NCBI GenBank assembly: GCA_023212695.1
Contig: JALCCG010000050.1
Coordinates: forward strand, 1-64,000
From: Sporisorium sorghi
Lineage: Eukaryota; Basidiomycota; Ustilaginomycetes; Ustilaginales; Ustilaginaceae
Direction of reading: 5' to 3'
DNA: 64,000 nucleotides
Under the pieces are notes generated by a model. It did no database searches. It was not told the origin of the DNA and saw only the letters and a program-made list of their open reading frames with translations. Positions 21,041 through 31,705 of this stretch are shown here, in pieces. The stretch's first letter is position 1, and each line of letters starts with the position of its first letter. The translations under genes and the position numbers were made by a program.

Positions 21041-21706
21041 TGCAGCTTTTGGTTTGTCGTTGAAGCAGCAGCAGCAGCAGCAGCGGTGCTAGAGGAGAGA
21101 CGAGAGAAAGAGAGAGATACGAGAGAATCGGATCGTGACTGTAGAAACGCAGTCGTTTCGTGATTCGTGAATGTGACACGCAAAAGAGCTGCTATCGGAA
21201 GATCCGACCCGAGAGTGATCTTGCGCGGATGTGATTGTCGTCGCGTTGACTCAGCCAATGTGAGTGTTGCAGATGCAGATGTGATGTGACTTTAGAAGCC
21301 AGCCGTGTGTGTGCAATGTGACAGAGACGCAGCGAGATCACGATTGCGATTGCTTGGTGAAGGATCGACGCCACGACACTGTTTGAGTGCGAGGGTCGAA
21401 GGTCGAGGGTCTGCCTATTGGGTCGAGCTTGCTGATAGAGCACAAGGACGAGCGTGAAAGATGCAAACGCTAGGATGGTGGAGACGGAGCAGCTTGACAA
21501 ACGAGTAAAAGAGAGAGGGACGGGCGGGAAGATGGAAGTCGAGATGCAAGTTGAGAGGTTGATGGTGATGAACGGGGATGACGATGATGACGATTCTAAG
21601 GGTCGTGTGTTGCGAGACAGTAGCTGTGGTTGGGCGGAGGCTGAGCAAGCGGCGGAGGGCGGGCGTGTCGGCGGGGCTGTTGTCGATCAGGTGGGTGTGT
21701 GAGCAA

Positions 21707-21729
21707 GTGTGTGTGTGTGTGTGTGTGTG
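21707..21729. repeat. (GT)n microsatellite
   Basis: About eleven GT units in the upstream region of the C2H2 gene. Confidence 0.8.
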
Positions 21730-21903
21730 AGCAAGTGTGTATGTGTTGGCGCGGGATCGACACACTACAACAAGCAAGCCACCAAAGAGATCGACTCTGC
21801 ACAGTGCAGCAAAGCAAGCCGAGAGAGCGAGAGAGAGAGAGCGAAGCAGAGATGCAGGCTGGGGCGCTCGGGGCGTACTCGAGGAGCGAGCTGCGGTGTG
21901 CAG

Positions 21904-21904
<1 letters not shown>

Positions 21905-21938
<34 letters not shown>
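21905..21938. repeat. (GA)17 microsatellite
   Basis: A clean GA run of 34 bases, one of several GA-rich blocks between 21800 and 22400. Confidence 0.85.
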
Positions 21939-21941
<3 letters not shown>

Positions 21942-22537
21942 CTAAAGCGTGTCGGGGCCCAGAGCCAGCGTCGGTGATTCGTTTCGAAAAAAGCGAAGGC
22001 TCGGAAAGCTACTGAGAGAGTGTTGTTTGCAAACCCAAGCTTGAACGTCGAACGTCAGAGTGGACCCGCGAGCTTAGAGCGTGGCAACCATCGATCCAGC
22101 GTCCGAGGCGGAGAGACGAGGAAGATGGATCAAGGAAAGCAAGATTTGACCGGCGAGAGAGAGAGAGAGAGACGAAGCAGACAACTCGAGCTGAGTAGAG
22201 AGAGAGATGAATGCCGAGCGAGATGCACAAAGGCAGATACAGCAGAGAGAGACGGACAGAGAGAGAGACAGGAGACAAAGCTCAAGAGAGGAAGTGTCGG
22301 CTAACCAACGCGAAGGCGAAATGCGAGAGAGTGAGAGTGAGAGAAAGCGAGACGGACAAGCCGAGACAAGATAAAGAAGAGACGAGATGGAAGAGGCAGA
22401 GCGCCACTGACCGTCGTGCATCCGAGCCACTTTTCCACTGAAAAAGAAATAAAGAAAAAGCTTGCAGCCGAGCGAGGGTCAAGGCACAAGAGAAGAAGGC
22501 CCACGAGCCATGCGTGTGTGTTCTCTCTCTCGAGGGG

Positions 22538-22565
22538 AAAAATAAAAATAAAAATAAAAATAAAA
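22538..22565. repeat. (AAAAT)n repeat
   Basis: Four to five copies of an AAAAT unit. Confidence 0.8.
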
Positions 22566-23081
22566 CACGCAAGGTTCGTCAGACGCAGAAGCAGCTCACC
22601 CTTGCTCGCTCGGTCTGGCGTGGGATCTTCAACAGCGTCGATCTGAAACAAAAAAGACACTCAGGGACGCGGCCTTCTTTTTGTGTTTTTGCGACCCGAG
22701 CTATCAAGCCCCACTCGGCCTTTCTCACACTGATACACACAGTTCCTTCATAAAGAGCCATGATCACGTCACCGCTCAGTGTAGAGTCAACGTCAGAGAG
22801 TGAACCTTTTAAGCTTGAAAAAAGCCACGATCTGCCGCTGCTGCCAAAAAAAAAACAGGAACACACTCGGGTTCGCTGGTGTCTCCGCGTGTGAAATGAA
22901 CAAGAACAGCTGCAGCAGACCTGCCTGAGGCTTCGGGTGGGTCCAGTCGGTGGGTGAGAGAGAGCGCATGCACCGCTGCAGCCAGCCAGTCCTGCACGAC
23001 AGCAAGAGACCGAACGGTGCTGCTGCAGAGAGTGAGAGTGTGTGGGCCAGCCAGCCAAACAGCAGAAGAAGGAAAGAAATC

Positions 23082-23109
23082 AAAAAAAAAAAAAAAAAAA
23101 AAAAAAAAA
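23082..23109. repeat. 28-nt poly(A) run
   Basis: First of two A runs only 72 bases apart in the gap upstream of the C2H2 gene. Confidence 0.9.
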
Positions 23110-23181
23110 GGAGACTCCGCTCGGGGTCATCATGTGGGAGCGCAGCGCACATGCGGAAATTGCAAAATGTTTTTATTTTTC

Positions 23182-23210
23182 AAAAAAAAAAAAAAAAAAA
23201 AAAAAAAAAA
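23182..23210. repeat. 29-nt poly(A) run
   Basis: Second of two closely spaced A runs, of nearly the same length as the first. Confidence 0.9.
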
Positions 23211-24447
23211 CACCTAATTTTTCCGTTGCAACGCAAAAGTCGGTGGCAGCACTCAACACCAACGCCACGACGCTGTCAACGTGTAATGCTCATCACTCCT
23301 TTTCATCTTCGAGAGCCTCTTCTTCCGCGTTTCGAGATGGTGTCGAGGCCGCTGATAGCTTTGAAAGGAGTCGTTGCAGCTGCTGCTTCCATAAAGAGCA
23401 GTTCGAAGTGTAGCGTTCCATTTTGCGCGGAAGTTCGCTTTTTCTGGCCGCTTCGACGCCGTCGTACCTCGCTTTCGGGACGTCGCTCTTTTCGCGCGGC
23501 AAACCGAAGCGGCGGTCAGAGAGTGGGCAGGGATCGTCCGGCTGTCGCACAGCGCCCAAACGACAGAGCGAGCGACGACCCATCATTCGCCAAATTGGGC
23601 GTTCGGTCCGAAATCGGGACCCCCTGGCGTGATGATGAGCTTGCTCGGGTCGCCATGGATTGCGCGAAGAAGCAGACATCGTGCCGAGTTTCGGGGGCTG
23701 GAGTGCCCCATTGTCTTGGACGACTTCATTTTGAGCCTCGAATGGGTCTGAGCCCTGATTTCACTTCCATCAGGGCGTGTGTCAAGCGATCGTAGTTGGT
23801 TTGACAGACTCGTTGCTCGTATCTCGAACGCAGCATGAGCGATGACATGCCAAGCGATGCTCGAGGCCGCCGCTTTGCAAGCAGTGCGTGATGGCGTCGC
23901 CTCGACATGGAGAATCCGCCGCTTCCGATTGAGGAGTAGTCTCGACACAGCGGCGTGTGGTCGAGCAACGGCGACCCCGTGCCCTTGCTCATCCCTCTAC
24001 AACGAGGAGGGTCCGAGCTCACCCAGCTCCAAAGACACCTTCATTTCCATGCATGGAAGCTGTCGATACGCTGGGTGCTGTCTCCGTCCAGCTAGCCGCT
24101 CAAGTGTGTGTCTGTGCCGACGCCCTGGAACGCCGTGCCCCTGCGGGGTTGGTGTTGATGAAGGGATACGCTCGGATCTGCGCGTTGGCGTTTTGACACG
24201 TGTCGCTGGGAGATTTGCGCCCTGTCGAGAGGGCGGGCGAGTCACCCACTCGAAGCTGCCGCCGTGACGACTGGTAGAGTATCGCCGATTGAACGGCCTT
24301 TCGCAACACATCAGTAGGGCTCTGAAGACGGCATCTAGCCCAAGTGTCCGCTGCAAACGCTGCGAGTGGTGAGCGGATCGGCGTCGAGGCGTTGATGGCT
24401 GTAGAGGCTGCAACCACTGTTTGACAGGCCCCACTACGGCGTTGCCA

Positions 24448-24448
<1 letters not shown>

Positions 24449-24493
<45 letters not shown>
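24449..24493. repeat. 45-nt poly(A) run
   Basis: A run downstream of the histidine kinase 3' end, followed by GAAAAAAGAGG. Confidence 0.9.
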
Positions 24494-24495
<2 letters not shown>

Positions 24496-24979
24496 AAAAA
24501 GAGGCGCCAAAAAGCCCGCATCCCGATGCGCCGCCCCTGATCCCGCAACCACTACCAGCAGCAGCAGCAGCAACAGCAGCCTGCCCATCCAGCCTCGCCG
24601 CAGAGTGCCCGCCGTCGTGGTAGCAGCGTACGACCTACAGTAGACCGCTCAAGCGGAGCTCCAACTCTCCGCATCGCAGCGTGCGACCCGGTTTCAAGCG
24701 TGTATGCCTTCCCCTTTTGTGCGCGGGGAAAACCAGCAAAAAATCCAAAAGCGGAACTCGCTGCCGCTGTTTCCCACCCTATCCACCCTTTGTCCGCAAC
24801 CACCCTCACTCACCTGCTTCACATCAACACGATCGCACTTGCTCAACCTCCGGGATTGATCACCGCACCACATGCAAAAACGAGCTCAAGTATGATAGAA
24901 CAAAGTTTTGCAGAAAGCACACAATCGTGCGTATAGTAGTACAATGCAAGTATCAAAGCTTCAAACCAAAATGTACATC

Positions 24980-27900
24980 TCAACGCATCAGCATCCTCAA
25001 CAGCGACGAGAGCACCTTGAAGCTGAGCGGCTTGACAATGTAGCCGTCCGCGCCCGTCTGGAACGCCTGTCGCTTGTCCTCGTCCGTCGAGCGTCCCGTG
25101 AGCGCAAAGATCTTGGCCCGATGGCGCGCCGGCGGCTTGACCGCAGGCACCGCCGAGCCGCTGCGACTGCCACTGCTGCTGCCGCTCCTCACGCTCGCGC
25201 TCTTGCTGCTCGAGTAGCGCTCCAGCTCGATCTTGCGAATCGCGGCGATCGCCGAGATGCCATCCAGCACCGGCATCGACAGGTCCATCAGCACCACGTC
25301 AAAGTGGTTCGGCGGATAGCGCGAAAACTGCGCAATGCCTTCCTCGCCATTGGTCGCCTCGACGAAGTCGACATCCAGCTTAGCTAAAAACGCAGCGATC
25401 ACCTTGCGGTTGATCGCATTGTCTTCGACCGACAGGATCTGCATGCGCTTCCGCGACGCGCCGCTGCCGCCCAACCCTGCACTCCCCAAACTGCTGCCGC
25501 TCCGGCTCGACGCCAGCGCACTTTTGAGCACCGCGCCGTCGCCGCCTTCCAGCGACACAGTCGAGCCGGGCGTGTTGGGTGTCGGCGCACGCTGCTCAAA
25601 GTACGACTCGCCGTCGCCATCACGACCTCCGTGCGAAGGTGAATTCCCAGCCATGGGCGACATGAACACGTGCTTGTGCAGTCGCGGCTCGTGGTATGTG
25701 ATGCTTCGCGCAGGCAGCAGCGGCCGGCTTGGCTTCATCGTGCCGGACGACGATGCGTCCTCGTGACCAGCGTCCATGCGTGCTTCCGTCGAGTGTCGTC
25801 GGATGAGCGAGCTCGACGGGCTGCCCGGCGGATCGGGCGACATGTAGTGCGAGCGGATCCGATCGATGCCGAGATCCATCGTGGGTCGGCGCAGCTCTTT
25901 GATCTCGCCTTCCGCCAGTCGTGGGCGAGTCTTGGCGGTGGCGTCCTCCCGCTTCGAGGTCGTCGAGCCAGCAGCTTCAGCCACACTGCTCATCGCGACC
26001 GGCGTCTCGCCTCCTGCGCGCGGCGTGATCGAAGTGTTGGAATCGAACGAGCCAAGCTGATGGCCAGGGTAGTCGTGGATATCCGGTCGGCTGTGGCGAG
26101 GCGCAAAGTAGCTGTCGCCCTGCTCGGTCTTCCTTTCGCTGGGAGAAGGCAGAGGCGTGCTGGGCTTGGTCTCTTCGGACGACACGGGATCGCCGGATCG
26201 TCCGCGCTCGAGGCACTGCAGGCAGAAATCCACCACACTCTCGAGTTTGGCGGGACCGGCGGGCTTGAACAGGATGCGCGCCACACCGCCGGCTGCGTGG
26301 TAAGCCTCGCATGCCTTGGCGATCTCCGACTCGCCTCGACTGGCCGTGAGGAAGATCACCGGCGGGAGCTCGCCCTTGCGTTGCGCTTTGACCTTCTCGA
26401 GCAGCTGCATGTCGTCGTTGATGACGAGCACGTCGCTGGTCTCGATATGCTCGTCAGCCTGCGCCTCCTCTGAAAGCCTGAACTCCCACCAGTTGAGGAA
26501 GTAGCCCTCGAGAGCAAGGCGCAGGTCCTGGTCACCACGCGACTCGTCAAAGCCGAGCAGCGCTACGCTGTAGCCCTGGTGGACGTTGATCGCCGGCTTG
26601 TACGTGGGGCCCTCGACGTCATCGTCCTCGCAAAGCTCGAGCTCGCACGTGACGCGAATCTCGGTTCCCTCGCCTTCGGTACTCCAGACGTCGATCTTGC
26701 CGTTCATCGAGGGCGATTGCACGATGCTGTTGACGATCGACAGACCCAGACCGGTTCCCGTGCCGTGCGGGTTCTCCTGCGTGAAGGGGTGGAAGAGCTG
26801 CTCCTCCAGGAAGGCACGCGAGATGCCGCGACCCGTGTCTGTCACCGACAGCTCCACCATGATGTGCGTCTTGGAGCTCTGCACTTCACGCAGAGAGACG
26901 TGGACGAAGCCGGACGTAGTAAACTTGAGCGAATTGCCGATCAAGTTCATGAGCACACGTCGGATACCGCCCGTGTCGCAGTTGACCAGCCAGCCGTCCT
27001 CTCGCAGCGCAATGTCGATCACCGTCTCCACCTTGCTCTCTCTAGCCGCTTTGGCGCGCGCCTGCACCATGCTTCCACCCGAGCCGCTGGGCGCGGGCGG
27101 CGCGTAGACACTGCCGATGCCCGAAGAGGCGTTTTCGACCTGTCTCGCCATCTGGCCGATCCAGCTGCTCTCGCACACCTCCTGAACCAGCTTGACCATG
27201 TCGCACTTAGTCTTCGTCTGGATGGAGCGTTGGCCTTGTCGAGTGTTGCCGCTCAGCTTGGTAAAGTCGAGCACGTGGTTGACGAGCTCGAGCAGACTCT
27301 TGCCGCACGCCTCGACGGTCTCGAGGTACGATCCCTGCGTAGAGTTCAGCTTGGTCTCTGCGAGCAGTTCGGCGGCGGCGAGGATGCCATGCAGCGGCGT
27401 ACGCAGCTCGTGCGAGATGTTCGAGATAAAGTTGCTCTTGGCCTTGTCGGCAAGCATGATGTCCTTCTTGAGGATGGCGCTGAGCACAATCATACCGAGC
27501 GCGCGAAGATACTGGAGGCCGCTGACCTGGAGCTCCTCGAGGGCAATGGAACGTTCGGAGCTGGTGATGTAGGCGCACAGCAGCGCGAAGGGTTGCTTGT
27601 TGAGACCAAAGATGGGCACCAACAGCAGGCTCGTCACGCCGTGAGGCAGCAGCGATCGGAAGGGAGGCGGCGCGTACGAGTAGAACTTGCCCGTGCGATG
27701 CAGCCGCAGGAACTCGGCCATCTGGACGTGGTGGCTGACCGGCACAAACTCGCTGCGCTCGGGAGGCGCGCCGTCCGCCTCGCTGGCGCCGAGCACGCTC
27801 ATTGGCGGCACGCGTTTGGCGCGCGCGCTCTGATCGCCTGTCGGCGCATTGAGCGGGTTTCGGAACGTCTCGACGCCCGTGGTGCCGTCAAAGGTGCGGT

Positions 27901-30900
27901 CGCGAGCCATGCTCTTGCTGTGAGACGGCGCTGTCGCTCCCGCCGCCGTATCCGTCTCAGAGCCAGACTCGCTGCCGGGTGTTGAGGCCGCTGCCGCCGC
28001 CGATTCCTGCGACGAGAGCGGGTTGGCAAAGTAGATCTTGCTGCTGGTGCCGGTGCCGAGATCGCCAGGGACAAAGTCGTTGTCGTACGAGTCGATGAGC
28101 TCAAAGTGCGAGAGGTCAAAGATGACGGCTCCGGACGCCTGGAGCGCCTCGCGCATGCTGCGTGCGGCGAGTTGGAAGACCTTGTGCGTGCCGATTGTGC
28201 CCTGTGCCGATGCCGCCGCTTCCGCATCGCCCTCCTCCGAGTCCATCTCGAGGCACTCCTTGGCGAAGAGCTCGACGGAGCGCTGCATACGGTCACGCAT
28301 GCCGAACTGGATCTTGTCGCGCAGCAGCTCCATCTCGCGCATCACCACGCGGGCAAACTCCTTGAGCGTGTGACGCTGTCGCGGACCAAACTCGGTGCGT
28401 GGCTTGTCGTCGATCAAGCAGAGACTGCCGATGTTGAGGCCGTCCGAGGTGCGCAGCGGGCTGCCGGCGTAGAAGCGGATGTCGGGCGAGCCCTGCACGA
28501 GCGGATTGCCCGAGAAGCGCCAGTCCTTGGCGGCGTCAAAGATGACGATGGGCTCGTCGCTGTCCTGCAGGATGGCGTGCGAACAGAAGGAGCAGTTGCG
28601 CGAGCCAGCGAGCGACTGGAGCGATTCGATGGTGATCTCGCCGCCGCCGCCCATTTGTGCCTGGATGATCTGCTGATCCTCTCCGACCAGCGTGATGAGC
28701 ACCAACTTCGAATTGAAGACCAGCTTGACCAGATGGGCAATCCTCTCAAAGTTGGGGTCGCCCGCCAGCTTGGGCGGGCCGTAGCGCGAGAGGGCATGGA
28801 GGCGCGACTCTTCCTGGGGCGGCAGGATGGAGGGAAGGTAGCCGAAATCACGGTAGAAGAGCTCGACGCGTCTGCCGGCGGACAGATACGACTGGATGCG
28901 CTGCGAAGAGGAGCTGGTGAGGCCGGGGCGAGTTCTTGCCGCGGATGCGCCGGCTGCGAGCGAGACATCCCGTGCGCTGACGTCGTGAGGAGCCGGACAG
29001 GAACTTGCCCCATCGTCCACAGTAGCAAGCGACGAGCTCGTCACGGTTCCGCGCAAGTCGATGCGCGTCTCTCCGCTCTGTTTGCCTCCGACAAAGTGCG
29101 CCACATTGACGGTTGGACCGTTGTTGGTGGATGCTGAAGCCGAGGCTGAGGCCGAGGCGCTCGATGTGGTGCTGGTGCCCATGGAGAGATGCGAGAGTGG
29201 TTGGACGCCTTCGCGAGGGCCACCGGCGCTCGAGATAGACGGCCGAGGTGAGCTGCCCGGGAAGCTGGCGCTGTGCGAGACCAAAGAGCCGCGGAAGTTA
29301 GGGCCTCCCTCAGGGCGATTGCGGTCTGCTTCGGCAGCCGATCTTTCCATGCTGGTCCTTCGCGCAGCACGACGGAGACCCGCTACGGTGACGTTGTCGA
29401 CAGCGATCTCGTTGCCAAGCGGAGACTTGGGATCGGCGGCGCCTGCACCAGAGGCATGTCGCGACATGGCCTCGGCGAAGCTGGACAGGCCTTCTGGTGC
29501 CGACTGCCAGACGATGGGCTCTTTGGGGACACCATGGGTCGACTGAATTGGGGTCGGTCCTGGTCTGTGAAGCGCTTCAGACTCGACATCCGCTTTGTCC
29601 GCCAAGGCCAGGTGGGCGTCGGTCGAGGTGCTGCCGAGGTCCTTGTCGGTGTCATACGCTAGCTTGGACCGAGTCCTTGCTGAGGGCGTCGCGGCGATTT
29701 CGGCGTGAGGCTGAGACATAGGCGAGACAGCCTCCTTTACGGCCGAGCTCTTCTCCTTCTTGGGAGTGGAGCGTTGCAGCGGATCGGGGATGGCACTGGT
29801 GGGCGTGCTGGCCACAGGCTTGCTAGGCTCATCCGTCAAGATGGCCTTACCCGACGACGCTGCTGCTCGAACCTCTTGGAGCACGGTGTCTGAGTTTATG
29901 CGAGGAGCGGCCGTTGGCTGCTTGGTCGTCAACTGTGCGGCGGGTGCGAGGCCAGGGCGGTCTGGTTGCGAGGGAAGCTGGCCGCGTGCAACGCTAGTAG
30001 GCAGTCCTTCGGGCACCGTCTTTGCCCTCTGCGGAAGCAGAGCGTCTTTGGAAGCGTCGTCGATGCCTTGAAAAGAACCAGCCTGACCTTTCAGTGCGGC
30101 CTCGGCAGCCCTGGCAGCGCCCGTAGACTTGCGAGGCACGGCCGACATGCTCACCGAAGGCTCGCGGAGTGCTGTCAGGACGTTGGCATCGATGACGTTG
30201 CTAGCCGTGTTGCCGGAACGGACGCCCTGTGCGGCAGCAGACGAGGGAGACCCGCTGGTAGCGAGTGCAGAGCTGTCGTTTTCGGGGGACGCTGCAGGGC
30301 GGAGCGTATGTGACCGTGTCGTGTCGTCGGTGAAGGGTGCATCTCCAGTCGCATCTAGAGGGAGGGAGGTTGCCGTGTTGGAGTCGCCGCAGTCGTTGCT
30401 GGCGTTGCTGGCGTTGCTGGCGTTGCTGGCGTTGCTTGCCACTGCGCTCATAGGAAGGCTGTGAGGCTCAAAGGCAGGCGCGACGGGGACGGCATCTGCA
30501 GCTTGGCCCGCCACCTCTGGCATCGAGTACTCGAGAGACGGTCTGCGCTGGCTGAGCACCTGCACCGCAGCGGACTTTGCATCTGCGGATGGCTCTCGAA
30601 TCGTGCTGATGCGGGTCTTTGCGCCCGGAAACGCTGTGGATTGGCCTGGCGGTTGCGGTATGAGGCCCGGGTTCCAGCGTCCTCGCGCATAAGCGTAGAC
30701 AAAGTTGGCCCAGTCGTAAGCACCAGGCTCGACATTTTGCGGCGCAATGTATGGGCCGTCGTCGTCGTCGTGTGCAGCGTTGTCGTGGCTCACCTGAAAG
30801 GCCGAGGGAGGTGGTGGAGCGGCGTGCCCATTTGGTGTGCTAGCAGATTGCGATGCGGATGGGTTTGCTTCTTTAAAGGGATGGGAAAAAGTAGGGCCTT

Positions 30901-31705
30901 GCGGATGCTGTGGCGCGTCTGAAGCTGAGTGTGTATCCGAAAGGTGGTCGGCTTGGGCAGAGCTGGACGAGGGTTTGGGCGGCACGGAAGGTAGGTAGCT
31001 GAGTGTGCCGGGAGCAGCGACGCCGGGCTGGGCGCGCAACTTGTGCCAGGCAGGATGATCAGTGACACTGAGCTCTTGCGGATTGTCTCGATATCGGTGT
31101 TCAGGCTCGTACTCTTCGTGCTGCTCAGGAGAGAGTGGGTGTGGAGGGCTGGAGCCGGATGGAATGATGCTGCTGGCGGTGGCGTGTGGATTGGGTTGGG
31201 ATGCGGCAACTGCGGGAGCGTCGTCTGCGCCGAGCTCGGAGGAGCTGGAAGAGGCGTAGGTCTCGCCGCGCTGAGCATGTGCGAAGCTGCGCGAAGTGGA
31301 AGGAGCCGAGGCAGCGCCCATGCCCTTCCAAGCGCCTCGTCGCACAGCACCAGAGGAGGAGACGGAAGAGCGGGGCGACGAGATGGCACTCCTGATGTGG
31401 ACTTTGGCGGCGACGCGTGCATCATTGGAACCGACGCTGCTGGTATCATCCAAGTCGGAGGGTGGCATGCGCATCTTGGCGGTGTTGGCCGATTTGAGCT
31501 GGGAGGATGCGGAGGAGCACGGCGTGGTGGGTTGCTTGGCAACGGTGACGGACTCTGCGGAGGAGGTGTGTGCCGAGCGCGATGAGGAGGAGCCCGACGA
31601 GACGTGTGCTGCTGTAGCGTCGGGTCGCAATGTGGACGGACCGGGCGCACGCGTGGGTGGCGATGAGCACGAAGGATCGGGTGAGGTGGGTGCAGAGGGC
31701 TCCAT
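24980..31705 (-). CDS. Giant hybrid histidine kinase with two GAF-type regions and two receiver-type regions
   Basis: One exon, 2241 residues, ATG at 31705. About 950 residues of Ser/Ala/Pro-rich sequence come first. A GAF domain follows at about 985-1130 (FYAGSPLRTSDGLNIGSLCL), then a second GAF-like region with a long insert (about 1170-1410; GVTSLLLVPIFGLNKQPFAL). The HisKA dimerisation domain has SNISHELRTPLHG with His1432. The HATPase domain (about 1570-1690) keeps the N box NLIGNSLKF and G boxes DTGRGIS and GTGTGLGLSIV. A receiver-like domain at about 1705-1835 has Asn1763 where the phospho-Asp should be, while Lys1814 is kept. A normal receiver ends the protein: VEDNAINRK, phospho-Asp2141 in LMDLSMP, and Lys2225 in IVKPLS. 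It should autophosphorylate and pass phosphate to an Ypd1-type protein. The signal it senses is not evident. No membrane segment is seen, so a cytosolic location is likely. Confidence 0.93.
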   Translation of the reverse strand: MEPSAPTSPDPSCSSPPTRAPGPSTLRPDATAAHVSSGSSSSRSAHTSSAESVTVAKQPTTPCSSASSQLKSANTAKMRMPPSDLDDTSSVGSNDARVAAKVHIRSAISSPRSSVSSSGAVRRGAWKGMGAASAPSTSRSFAHAQRGETYASSSSSELGADDAPAVAASQPNPHATASSIIPSGSSPPHPLSPEQHEEYEPEHRYRDNPQELSVTDHPAWHKLRAQPGVAAPGTLSYLPSVPPKPSSSSAQADHLSDTHSASDAPQHPQGPTFSHPFKEANPSASQSASTPNGHAAPPPPSAFQVSHDNAAHDDDDGPYIAPQNVEPGAYDWANFVYAYARGRWNPGLIPQPPGQSTAFPGAKTRISTIREPSADAKSAAVQVLSQRRPSLEYSMPEVAGQAADAVPVAPAFEPHSLPMSAVASNASNASNASNASNDCGDSNTATSLPLDATGDAPFTDDTTRSHTLRPAASPENDSSALATSGSPSSAAAQGVRSGNTASNVIDANVLTALREPSVSMSAVPRKSTGAARAAEAALKGQAGSFQGIDDASKDALLPQRAKTVPEGLPTSVARGQLPSQPDRPGLAPAAQLTTKQPTAAPRINSDTVLQEVRAAASSGKAILTDEPSKPVASTPTSAIPDPLQRSTPKKEKSSAVKEAVSPMSQPHAEIAATPSARTRSKLAYDTDKDLGSTSTDAHLALADKADVESEALHRPGPTPIQSTHGVPKEPIVWQSAPEGLSSFAEAMSRHASGAGAADPKSPLGNEIAVDNVTVAGLRRAARRTSMERSAAEADRNRPEGGPNFRGSLVSHSASFPGSSPRPSISSAGGPREGVQPLSHLSMGTSTTSSASASASASASTNNGPTVNVAHFVGGKQSGETRIDLRGTVTSSSLATVDDGASSCPAPHDVSARDVSLAAGASAARTRPGLTSSSSQRIQSYLSAGRRVELFYRDFGYLPSILPPQEESRLHALSRYGPPKLAGDPNFERIAHLVKLVFNSKLVLITLVGEDQQIIQAQMGGGGEITIESLQSLAGSRNCSFCSHAILQDSDEPIVIFDAAKDWRFSGNPLVQGSPDIRFYAGSPLRTSDGLNIGSLCLIDDKPRTEFGPRQRHTLKEFARVVMREMELLRDKIQFGMRDRMQRSVELFAKECLEMDSEEGDAEAAASAQGTIGTHKVFQLAARSMREALQASGAVIFDLSHFELIDSYDNDFVPGDLGTGTSSKIYFANPLSSQESAAAAASTPGSESGSETDTAAGATAPSHSKSMARDRTFDGTTGVETFRNPLNAPTGDQSARAKRVPPMSVLGASEADGAPPERSEFVPVSHHVQMAEFLRLHRTGKFYSYAPPPFRSLLPHGVTSLLLVPIFGLNKQPFALLCAYITSSERSIALEELQVSGLQYLRALGMIVLSAILKKDIMLADKAKSNFISNISHELRTPLHGILAAAELLAETKLNSTQGSYLETVEACGKSLLELVNHVLDFTKLSGNTRQGQRSIQTKTKCDMVKLVQEVCESSWIGQMARQVENASSGIGSVYAPPAPSGSGGSMVQARAKAARESKVETVIDIALREDGWLVNCDTGGIRRVLMNLIGNSLKFTTSGFVHVSLREVQSSKTHIMVELSVTDTGRGISRAFLEEQLFHPFTQENPHGTGTGLGLSIVNSIVQSPSMNGKIDVWSTEGEGTEIRVTCELELCEDDDVEGPTYKPAINVHQGYSVALLGFDESRGDQDLRLALEGYFLNWWEFRLSEEAQADEHIETSDVLVINDDMQLLEKVKAQRKGELPPVIFLTASRGESEIAKACEAYHAAGGVARILFKPAGPAKLESVVDFCLQCLERGRSGDPVSSEETKPSTPLPSPSERKTEQGDSYFAPRHSRPDIHDYPGHQLGSFDSNTSITPRAGGETPVAMSSVAEAAGSTTSKREDATAKTRPRLAEGEIKELRRPTMDLGIDRIRSHYMSPDPPGSPSSSLIRRHSTEARMDAGHEDASSSGTMKPSRPLLPARSITYHEPRLHKHVFMSPMAGNSPSHGGRDGDGESYFEQRAPTPNTPGSTVSLEGGDGAVLKSALASSRSGSSLGSAGLGGSGASRKRMQILSVEDNAINRKVIAAFLAKLDVDFVEATNGEEGIAQFSRYPPNHFDVVLMDLSMPVLDGISAIAAIRKIELERYSSSKSASVRSGSSSGSRSGSAVPAVKPPARHRAKIFALTGRSTDEDKRQAFQTGADGYIVKPLSFKVLSSLLRMLMR
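30394..30441. repeat. Tandem 9-bp repeat inside the histidine kinase gene
   Basis: About five near-perfect copies of GTTGCTGGC encode an Asn-Ala-Ser array around residue 430 in the disordered N-terminal arm. The repeat unit is a multiple of three, so copy-number change would keep frame. Confidence 0.85.

Larger units (their letters stand above)
21041..24979. other. 3.9 kb gene-free region with many simple repeats
   Basis: This region lies upstream of the C2H2 factor and downstream of the histidine kinase. I see GT and GA microsatellites (21707-21729, 21905-21938, 22160-22175), AAAAT repeats (22538-22565) and A runs (23082-23109, 23182-23210, 24449-24493). The part from 23220 to 24440 is not low-complexity but holds no frame with recognisable domains. 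No RNA gene motif was found. Confidence 0.55.

Noticed and set aside
26579..27985. 468-codon plus-strand frame opposite the histidine kinase
   Set aside because: Codon-bias shadow of the kinase; composition is Arg/His/Leu-rich without motifs.
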